A stretch of DNA of 5,872 nt from Cytophagales bacterium (lineage in GTDB: Bacteria > Bacteroidota > Bacteroidia > Cytophagales > JAAEPT01), in assembly GCA_011524675.1 (NCBI GenBank), contig WTJX01000587.1, positions 1-5,872 on the forward strand, given 5' to 3'. A program made the position numbers and the translations under genes. The notes under the pieces are model-generated. The model worked only from the letters and a program-made list of their open reading frames with translations. It searched no databases and had not been told where the DNA came from. Positions 1 to 4,748 of the stretch are shown in pieces. Position 1 is the stretch's first letter. Each line of letters starts with the position of its first letter.

Positions 1-210
1 TGACAAACTTTTGTTTTTTGTGATTTGCTATTTGTGATTTCGTCATTCGGCTTTTCTGAATTCTTAGAAGTCTGCTTACTACCAATGACGCTCAACACAA
101 AGTAGTTACTAAATTTTCAACATAAATACCTTGTAGAAGCATGCTAAGAGTGTTTTTTAAAAGACTATTACCCCCTCTTGATTCTACTTTACCACCTTAG
201 TTTTTTGGTG

Positions 211-241
211 TTGGATTATATTGAATTAATTTTAGAATTTG
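211..241 (+). promoter_or_regulatory. Possible Bacteroidota-type promoter for the first fucosidase gene
   Basis: A TTG at 211-213 is followed, after a 19-base gap, by TAGAATTTG at 233-241. The primary sigma factor of Bacteroidota recognises a -33 TTG and a -7 TAnnTTTG at about this spacing. The match is imperfect because the -7 box has one extra base between TA and TTTG. If it is real, transcription would start close to base 248 and give a 5' leader of roughly 50 bases that contains the 271-298 hairpin. Confidence 0.22.
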
Positions 242-270
242 CAGTACTTACAAAATGTTTCTTTTAGACA

Positions 271-298
271 AATTGTGAAAACATTAATTTTTACAATT
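271..298 (+). promoter_or_regulatory. 11-bp hairpin or operator directly before the start codon
   Basis: AATTGTGAAAA (271-281) can pair along its whole length with TTTTTACAATT (288-298), with one G-U wobble, around a 6-base loop (282-287). The structure ends two bases before the ATG at 301. In RNA it would cover the region where ribosomes load, and in DNA it is a palindromic operator-like site with half-sites AATTGT and ACAATT. Either way it is well placed to control the fucosidase gene. If translation really starts at the in-frame ATG at 331, the stem is about 32 bases upstream and the operator reading becomes more likely. Confidence 0.4.
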
Positions 299-300
299 CT

Positions 301-1584
301 ATGATACAAGAACAAACAAAAAAATGTCTTATGCCTATATTGAAATTGCTATCCATATGCCTGCTTATATGTTCAATTTCAAAGCAAGGCAAGGCACAAA
401 TCAATACGGGAATAAAATACGACCCGAAGAAAGTACCTAACTACTTGAAAGATTATGCAGATGATTACAAGAAAAACCCAAGGGTAGCTGCACTCAAATG
501 GATGAAAGATGCCAAATACGGTATGTTTATGCACTATGGGGTGTACAGTCAAACAGGAAAAGGTGAATGGGTGATGTGGCAAGAGAAAATACACGTTAAA
601 GAATACACAAAGTTAATAGATACCTTTGATCCTTCTAATTTTGATGCAGATGCTATTACAGATTTGGCGTTGGATGCTGGAATGAAATATATCTGTATTA
701 CTACCAAACACCATGATAGTTTTTGCCTGTGGGACACGCAAGAAACAGATTTTAAATCTACCAATGCCAAAGGCAACAGAGATTTGATCAAAGACTTAGC
801 TATAAAGTGTAATGAAAAAGGGATAGGTTTATTTTTCTATTATTCTTACGGACGCGATTGGAGACATCCCCACGGTGTGAGCTTGTCCAAAGGGGGGACA
901 GAGAAACTGAGAGGTTCTTACCCAGAATATGATACGCCAGAGCCTACATATCTTAGAGGAACAAAAGATCATGATGTTCAAAAATATGTGTCATATGTAA
1001 ATAATCAAGTAAAAGAGTTGTTGACTTATTATGGTCCTATTGCTGCTATTTGGTTTGACGGACCACCAGATGTACAACACAACTTTGATGTTTTTAAGCC
1101 TTACAAAACATACGATATGATTCATAAACTTCAACCTCAATGTTTGGTAAGTGCCAAATGGGGACTTAAAGACCCTAATGACAAACATAGCTTTGAAGAA
1201 GATTTTTTTGCTCCTGAAGTAAAACAATACAAAAGCTATATGCAAAGTGCAGGTAAACCGATAGAGATATGTATGAATTTTAATACAGGGTGGGCTTGGA
1301 AAGCAGAGTACAGAAACAAAGGAACAGATTTTATCAAAGAATCATTCAAAGTATGTAACTATGTAAACTCAAACCTATTGTTAAATGTTGCGCCAATGCC
1401 TGACGGTGCTATTCATGCAGAAGACCAAAAAGCACTAAGAGAAGTAGGAAGCTGGTTAAAAGAAAATGGCTGGCCAAAAGAACGTATCGACCCTAATGGT
1501 AATTTCAGACATTGGAGAGAAGGAGAGGCAGTATTTTCTGATAATGAGTACAAGCCAATGAAGTATTGGTTTGAAAAGGAATAA
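301..1584 (+). CDS. Exported GH29 alpha-L-fucosidase, short single-domain form
   Basis: This 427-residue protein should be a retaining exo-alpha-L-fucosidase (family GH29) that removes terminal L-fucose from glycans outside the cytoplasm. Residues 1-32 form a signal peptide with hydrophobic core LLSICLLICS and cleavage after G-K-A32, leaving Gln33 at the mature end. Family motifs run in order: GMFMHYG (74-80), KHHDSF (136-141) followed by LWD, the nucleophile motif IWFDG with Asp253, DFFAPE with Glu306 as a candidate acid/base, and LLLNVAPMPDG (359-369). Asp253 and Glu306 are assigned by motif and spacing. The usual KHHDGF has Ser140 in place of Gly. The protein ends about 35 residues after the barrel, so the C-terminal beta-sandwich of many GH29 enzymes is missing. 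An alternative start is Met11 (base 331), which would give a more classical signal peptide and follows an A-rich leader. The family is secure; the exact linkage and glycan are not. Confidence 0.9.
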   Translation: MIQEQTKKCLMPILKLLSICLLICSISKQGKAQINTGIKYDPKKVPNYLKDYADDYKKNPRVAALKWMKDAKYGMFMHYGVYSQTGKGEWVMWQEKIHVKEYTKLIDTFDPSNFDADAITDLALDAGMKYICITTKHHDSFCLWDTQETDFKSTNAKGNRDLIKDLAIKCNEKGIGLFFYYSYGRDWRHPHGVSLSKGGTEKLRGSYPEYDTPEPTYLRGTKDHDVQKYVSYVNNQVKELLTYYGPIAAIWFDGPPDVQHNFDVFKPYKTYDMIHKLQPQCLVSAKWGLKDPNDKHSFEEDFFAPEVKQYKSYMQSAGKPIEICMNFNTGWAWKAEYRNKGTDFIKESFKVCNYVNSNLLLNVAPMPDGAIHAEDQKALREVGSWLKENGWPKERIDPNGNFRHWREGEAVFSDNEYKPMKYWFEKE

Positions 1585-1597
1585 ATTATATTCATTC

Positions 1598-1622
1598 AGT
1601 AAACCATATGCTATGTTTTACT
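1598..1622 (+). terminator. 3' stem-loop after the first fucosidase gene, possible terminator
   Basis: The stem AGTAAA (1598-1603) pairs with TTTACT (1617-1622), then after one C/T mismatch CATA (1605-1608) pairs with TATG (1612-1615), with a TGC loop. It begins 14 bases after the stop codon at 1584. There is no strong T-run directly after it, only a pyrimidine-rich CTCTTGATTTTT tract, so it may act as an mRNA 3' end or processing structure and not as a true intrinsic terminator. Confidence 0.35.
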
Positions 1623-1720
1623 TCCTCTTGATTTTTACTAAATACTTTCAGAGGCTAAAGCTTTGCTTTCTGCCTTGACCTGAACTAAAATCACTCCTTT
1701 TTTAAAACACAATTATTTTT

Positions 1721-1768
1721 GTCTGCCTACTTATGAGGTCATTTTTTAACGTTACTTCCTCCTTTATA
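1721..1768 (+). repeat. Degenerate relative of the MITE-like element at 4039-4280
   Basis: Bases 1735-1768 (starting GAGGTCATTTTTTAACG) align without gaps to 4141-4174 (starting GAGGTCAGTTTTCAACG) with 27 of 34 identities. The 14 bases before, GTCTGCCTACTTAT (1721-1734), align to GTCTGGCTAGTTGC (4112-4125) with 10 of 14. The intervening left arm of the hairpin in the downstream copy is absent here. Collinear matches on both sides of one gap suggest common descent. No terminal inverted repeats remain recognisable around this copy. Confidence 0.4.
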
Positions 1769-1808
1769 TACTAACTACTAGATACTTTTAAACACATAAA
1801 ACGAGCAG

Positions 1809-1839
1809 GTTAAAGGTTAAACTTTAAAAGTTAAAGGTT
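1809..1839 (+). repeat. Direct repeat GTTAAAGGTT, 21-bp period
   Basis: GTTAAAGGTT occurs at 1809-1818 and 1830-1839, exactly 21 bp apart, which is two helical turns. Between and across the copies lies an inverted repeat, AACTTT (1820-1825) and AAAGTT (1827-1832). The tract lies about 115-145 bp before the start of the second fucosidase gene. It could be a protein-binding array or only low-complexity spacer DNA. Confidence 0.5.
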
Positions 1840-1864
1840 GAGTCTAACACACAAGGAGGATGAT

Positions 1865-1903
1865 TATAACGTAAAACTTAAAACCTATAACGTAAAACTT
1901 AAA
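1865..1903 (+). repeat. Perfect 18-bp tandem direct repeat, 21-bp period
   Basis: TATAACGTAAAACTTAAA is present at 1865-1882 and again at 1886-1903, with a 3-base spacer (ACC) giving a 21-bp period. That is the same period as the neighbouring GTTAAAGGTT pair. It ends 50 bp before the ATG at 1954, where promoter and operator sites are expected. A/T-rich repetitive spacers of this style also arise by slippage, so function is not shown. Confidence 0.65.
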
Positions 1904-1953
1904 TAAACACACAAAACAATATTTGAAAGCCGTCATTAATCAAAACACACATC

Positions 1954-3915
1954 ATGAATAGACAACACCTTATATTATTGAGTATTATTTTTCTTTTTCT
2001 TTTTTTGACCTCTCATAGTCAAGAAAATGAAGATTCAAATTCTGCCATTAGACCTACAGATTTCAAGGCTAAGGCATGGGATGAAGCCAAACTGCACAGA
2101 GCAGACCCGCAATGGCTAAAAGATGCCAGATTTGGTATTTGGTGTCACTGGGGAATTTCATCCTTGCCTGGGCTTGACAATAAAGCGTATGGCTGGTATG
2201 GAAAGCATATGTATAGAAAAACTCGTGAAGAATACCAGTACCATCTAAAGAAATATGGGCATGATGTTCATTTTCACGACCTAATCAATAAGTTTACAGG
2301 AGAAAAATTTAATGCCAAAGAATGGGTAGATTTATATGAGCAAGGAGGGGCTAAAATGGTCGGCATCATGGGGGAACACCATGATGGTTTTTCTTTGTGG
2401 GATAGCGACATCAACCCTTGGAATGCAACTAAAATGGGACCGAAAAGAGACATCGTAGGCGAAATCGCTAAAGAAGTAAGAAAGAGAAAGCTCAGACTAG
2501 AAATTACATTACATCATGGTTTTCATGAATTATTCTTTCCTAGGGCAGAGTCGTTTAGCCCTAGATACAATTCAAAATGGGAGATTAATAGAGACTGGCA
2601 TCCACCATTAGATAAAAAGTACAATTTATTGTATAGTTCTTATCTGACAGAAGAAGAAGCGGATAAGTATTGGAAAGATAAGATGATAGAAGTCATGGAA
2701 AAATATGCGCCTGATTACATATATACTGACTTTGGTCCTCGATTTATAGAAGAAGAAACAAGAATAAAAACTGTAACCCAAGTGTTCAATATTGCCACAG
2801 AAAACAAACAAGATTTTGTGTTTAATTCAAAAGCAGAAACATTCCCTACAGAGTTTGCGATTAAAAATGTGGAACAATCTGTTTTGGGAGACATTTCAGA
2901 TCAAGCATGGTATGTAGATTTTACCGTAAACCCAGGTTGGTTTTATGCTGGTGAAAACAAACTCAGCCATGAGGCAGATTTCTATGAGCGCGTATTGGTA
3001 GATGTAGTAAGTAAAAATGGATTTTTAGCCTTAAGTTATGGTCCAAGACCCGATGGTTCTATTCCAGAAAAACATGCCGAAGTTATCAAAAGTATAGGGA
3101 AATGGCTAAAGGTAGTAGGAGAAGGGATATATAACACACTTCCTTTTTACACCTTTGGTGAAGGAAATACAGATGTTGGAGGAGAAATCAAAGACTTTAA
3201 CGAGCATGGAGTAGCCAAAAAAGCCTTAAATAAACTTGGCGAAAACACTTTTAGGTTTACAAGAAGGGGAAACATCATATACCTTTTCAACTTAAAATAT
3301 AACACACCTAACAAACAATATCTTATCGAGAGTTTTGGAGGAGAGTTATCAGATTATTTTAAAGTAAAGTCACTTTCTCTTTTGGGTAGTGATGAAAAAA
3401 TCAACTGGACACAAGATCACAAAGGACTTCACATTAGTTCACCTAAAAAAGCGCCAAAATCAGAAAATAAGCATCCATACGCATACAAAATAACACTTGA
3501 CGATAACTTTATCTATCAAGCAGAATCAGCAAAAATAAATAAATTGAGTGTGGTGAACTTGAAAGACGCAAACCAATCAAAGGCTGTTCTAGGACTTGAA
3601 AAAAATAATAGCACCTTAAGTTTTGATGTAAATGTCTCTACCGCAGGACAATATAGGATGGTTGTGAAGTATCAAAATCAAGGAGCTAGCCTAAAAGGGC
3701 ATAATAGATTTTTAAATATAAGCATTAATGATGGGGCTGAAAAATTAGATTATTGCTTTCATGCATCGGAAGAAAAAGTATGGCAAACTAGTTTTGTGAA
3801 AATTAATCTAGAAAAAGGAAAGAATACTATTGTGTTTAAAAACTCTCAATTAAACAAACTCAGTGCAGTCCGTAAATTTTACCTTGATGATATTACTCTT
3901 CTGCCTTTAAAATAA
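1954..3915 (+). CDS. Exported GH29-family alpha-L-fucosidase with C-terminal CBM6/35-like module
   Basis: This 653-residue protein is a second GH29-type glycosidase, probably removing alpha-L-fucose or a related L-sugar from extracellular glycans. A signal peptide (1-22, core LILLSIIFLFLFL) is cut after S-H-S22, exposing Gln23. The catalytic barrel spans about 45-395: GIWCHWG (61-67), EHHDGF (141-146), LHHGFHE (186-192), YTDFG (257-261) with Asp259 as likely nucleophile, VEQS with Glu307 as candidate acid/base, and GPRPDG (363-368) before GEGIY (389-393). A beta-sandwich follows (about 395-515). The last 135 residues look like a CBM6/CBM35 module: YQAES (521-525), AGQY (564-567) and a closing LDDITL (644-649) typical of calcium-binding sandwiches. 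Glu141 replaces the usual Lys of KHHDGF, and YTDFG replaces WFDG, so substrate preference may differ from the upstream enzyme. The start follows an A-rich leader with no Shine-Dalgarno sequence. Family placement is firm, substrate unknown. Confidence 0.88.
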   Translation: MNRQHLILLSIIFLFLFLTSHSQENEDSNSAIRPTDFKAKAWDEAKLHRADPQWLKDARFGIWCHWGISSLPGLDNKAYGWYGKHMYRKTREEYQYHLKKYGHDVHFHDLINKFTGEKFNAKEWVDLYEQGGAKMVGIMGEHHDGFSLWDSDINPWNATKMGPKRDIVGEIAKEVRKRKLRLEITLHHGFHELFFPRAESFSPRYNSKWEINRDWHPPLDKKYNLLYSSYLTEEEADKYWKDKMIEVMEKYAPDYIYTDFGPRFIEEETRIKTVTQVFNIATENKQDFVFNSKAETFPTEFAIKNVEQSVLGDISDQAWYVDFTVNPGWFYAGENKLSHEADFYERVLVDVVSKNGFLALSYGPRPDGSIPEKHAEVIKSIGKWLKVVGEGIYNTLPFYTFGEGNTDVGGEIKDFNEHGVAKKALNKLGENTFRFTRRGNIIYLFNLKYNTPNKQYLIESFGGELSDYFKVKSLSLLGSDEKINWTQDHKGLHISSPKKAPKSENKHPYAYKITLDDNFIYQAESAKINKLSVVNLKDANQSKAVLGLEKNNSTLSFDVNVSTAGQYRMVVKYQNQGASLKGHNRFLNISINDGAEKLDYCFHASEEKVWQTSFVKINLEKGKNTIVFKNSQLNKLSAVRKFYLDDITLLPLK

Positions 3916-3923
3916 ATTTTGTT

Positions 3924-3953
3924 AATACTTTTCTTACCATCATAAGTATTTTT
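3924..3953 (+). terminator. Weak intrinsic terminator after the second fucosidase gene
   Basis: AATACTT (3924-3930) pairs with AAGTATT (3944-3950) across a 13-base loop, and the T tract runs on to 3953. It starts eight bases after the stop codon. The stem is only 7 bp and AT-rich, so termination would be inefficient. Confidence 0.35.
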
Positions 3954-4126
3954 GGACGACTATTTAGGTTTTACTTTAATGTGTTTTATTTGGTCCAAAC
4001 GCTCGGGTATTTAAGGAAAAATAATATGAAAAGTATAATTCTACTTTACGAAGTTAAAACCAAAGCTCGTTTTTTATGCGTTAGGGGTAGAAGCTATGTG
4101 CTCCCCCCACAGTCTGGCTAGTTGCT

Positions 4127-4151
4127 AAACTGACCTTTAAGAGGTCAGTTT
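4127..4151. terminator. Perfect 10-bp hairpin inside the MITE-like element
   Basis: AAACTGACCT (4127-4136) and AGGTCAGTTT (4142-4151) are exact reverse complements around the loop TTAAG. The A-run on the left and T-run on the right make it terminator-like on both strands. The related sequence at 1721-1768 has kept only the right arm. Confidence 0.5.
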
Positions 4152-4204
4152 TCAACGCAACTCCCTCCTTTTTTGACCCTTAAAGGGAAGGGCTGACTGT
4201 AAAG

Positions 4205-4226
4205 AAAATATGCTAAGGCATATTTT
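4205..4226. terminator. Perfect 9-bp hairpin inside the MITE-like element
   Basis: AAAATATGC (4205-4213) and GCATATTTT (4218-4226) pair exactly around a TAAG loop, with A-rich sequence before and a T-run at the 3' end. It could terminate transcription in either direction and so insulate the fucosidase genes from the downstream gene. Confidence 0.45.
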
Positions 4227-4282
4227 TAAGGAAGAGCCAGCTCGCCCCGAAGGGAAACGCCCTAACTTCGTAAAGCAGAAAT

Positions 4283-4316
4283 AATTAGTGTATAAATACT
4301 ATTTTGTACACTAATT
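4283..4316. repeat. 10-bp inverted repeat abutting the MITE-like element
   Basis: AATTAGTGTA (4283-4292) and TACACTAATT (4307-4316) are perfect reverse complements with a 14-base AT-rich loop. The left arm overlaps the putative ATAA target duplication. It may be an old terminator or operator at which the element inserted. A role is not evident. Confidence 0.45.
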
Positions 4317-4320
4317 GTAA

Positions 4321-4553
4321 TTTATTGCCTTTCTATTTCCCAAAAAAGATTACAACAATCCTGCATTAGGGAAAGGTGAGAGTCTTAGCAGTATGCTCCG
4401 AGGTATTTTATATTTGATTGGACACAAGTCAAGAGTACCCTTATTTCTGACTTCAAAAAAAACAAGAATGCACATATGGATGATTTTAGTAAGTACAAAC
4501 AGATCAATGATGAGTAACTAGCCCAAGCATTAGCAGTATTACCGATGTCACAA
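4321..4553 (+). pseudogene. Possible decayed 3' remnant of an unrecognised gene
   Basis: Reading from 4321 gives a protein-like stretch (FPKKDYNNPALGKG, then ESLSSMLR) up to about 4401. A shift to the frame beginning near 4401 continues as RYFIFDWTQVKSTLISDF and KKNKNAHMDDFSKYKQ, meets a TAA at 4515-4517, and continues in the same frame as LAQALAVLPMSQ before a TAA at 4554-4556. Amino-acid balance in the joined reading is far more protein-like than in the other frames, which suggests a gene end broken by one frameshift and one stop. There is no plausible start, and a TAA lies directly upstream at 4318-4320. I do not recognise the family, and chance composition remains possible. Confidence 0.33.
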
Positions 4554-4748
4554 TAACGTAGCTACATGTATTTACACGTAATAAAAAAAGATAAAAACTA
4601 GTCTTAAAGGTTGCTAACGAATGTTTTTTTAATCAAATTTGAAAAATACTTGATTTATTGTAGCGCTTTTTTTAGCAAGCTAGATTAGCAGGCAAATGCT
4701 ATCATGATTGTTGTTTGTAAAAGTGTAAGGGTAGCTGTTTTGTAGTTT

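Larger units (their letters stand above)
1..300. other. Non-coding leader upstream of the first fucosidase gene
   Basis: I see no convincing gene here. The longest open stretch begins just after a TGA at the first base and runs about 34 codons to a TAG near base 106; its translation is rich in Phe and Leu, matches nothing I recognise and has no plausible start. The segment is very AT-rich. It holds a 10-bp direct repeat (TTTGTGATTT at 17-26 and 31-40), a pyrimidine-rich stretch (CCCCCTCTTGATTCTACTTT, about 171-190) and, at its 3' end, the hairpin described separately. It most likely carries the promoter and 5' leader of the gene at 301. Confidence 0.6.
1585..1953. other. 369-bp spacer between the two fucosidase genes
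   Basis: I found no coding region here. From left to right it contains the stem-loop at 1598-1622, a weaker interrupted stem at 1652-1675, an AT-rich section with a degenerate copy of a dispersed repeat (1721-1768), and a low-complexity section (1809-1903) with two direct-repeat pairs of 21-bp period. The length and the stem-loops argue against tight cotranscription of the two fucosidase genes, so the second gene probably has its own promoter here. The best -7-like sequence near it, AATATTTG at 1919-1926, is imperfect and has no TTG at the right distance. Confidence 0.55.
4039..4280. mobile_element. MITE-like non-autonomous element with 18-bp terminal inverted repeats
   Basis: TTCTACTTTACGAAGTTA (4039-4056) is matched at 17 of 18 positions by the reverse complement of TAACTTCGTAAAGCAGAA (4263-4280). 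ATAA stands directly outside both ends (4035-4038 and 4281-4284), as a 4-bp target-site duplication would. A 6-bp reading (ATAATT at 4035-4040 and 4281-4286) is also possible and would shift the left end by two bases. The inside is less AT-rich than its surroundings, encodes nothing, and folds into several stems (4127-4151, 4205-4226, CCCTT/AAGGG near 4177-4187). Size, ends and lack of coding capacity fit a miniature inverted-repeat element mobilised in trans. The alternative is a structured intergenic repeat or RNA. A degenerate relative lies at 1721-1768. Confidence 0.55.
3916..4748. other. 833-bp spacer rich in repeats and hairpins
   Basis: No intact gene is visible on either strand. The spacer holds, in order, a weak terminator (3924-3953), a 242-bp MITE-like element (4039-4280), a 10-bp inverted repeat directly beside it (4283-4316), a stretch that reads like a broken coding remnant (about 4321-4553), and an AT-rich leader (about 4560-4748) before the membrane-protein gene. 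I saw no convincing promoter in the leader. The spacer separates the fucosidase genes from the downstream gene, which is therefore unlikely to share their transcript. Confidence 0.6.

Noticed and set aside
17..40. Direct repeat TTTGTGATTT with a 14-bp period at the left edge
   Set aside because: It is short and low in complexity, more than 250 bp from the gene, and its 14-bp period does not match a whole number of helical turns.
181..192. 12-bp match ATTCTACTTTAC to the left end of the MITE-like element (4038-4049)
   Set aside because: The match does not extend into the rest of the inverted repeat, and about one shared 12-mer is expected by chance in a window of this length and composition.
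355..378. Lipoprotein signal (Cys in LLIC) in the first fucosidase
   Set aside because: The residue before the Cys is Ile and not a small residue, so it does not fit a lipobox. The G-K-A|Q signal peptidase I site explains the N-terminus better.
379..594. Antisense open frames within the fucosidase genes (for example 379-594, 549-791, 991-1245, 2626-2811) and in the membrane-protein gene (4991-5182)
   Set aside because: They lie opposite strongly supported genes, have Phe/Ile/Cys-rich compositions typical of reversed coding sequence, and show no recognisable domain.
1652..1675. Interrupted stem AGGC/GCCT plus AAAGC/GCTTT as a terminator of the first fucosidase gene
   Set aside because: The internal loop and the lack of a following T-run make it weaker than the stem-loop at 1598-1622, which is also closer to the stop codon.
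1853..1862. Perfect AAGGAGG followed at once by ATG, resembling a ribosome binding site and start
   Set aside because: There is no spacer between the motif and the ATG, the reading frame stops after four codons, and it is not in frame with the gene at 1954. Shine-Dalgarno use is also rare in Bacteroidota.
4409..4416. TATATTTG, an exact match to the Bacteroidota -7 box TAnnTTTG
   Set aside because: No TTG lies at the proper upstream distance, it is more than 300 bp from the next gene, and it sits inside the putative coding remnant. Such 8-mers are expected by chance in AT-rich DNA.
4633..4642. Perfect palindrome TCAAATTTGA upstream of the membrane-protein gene
   Set aside because: A 10-bp perfect palindrome is expected several times in a window of this size, and it has no second copy or clear spacing to a promoter.
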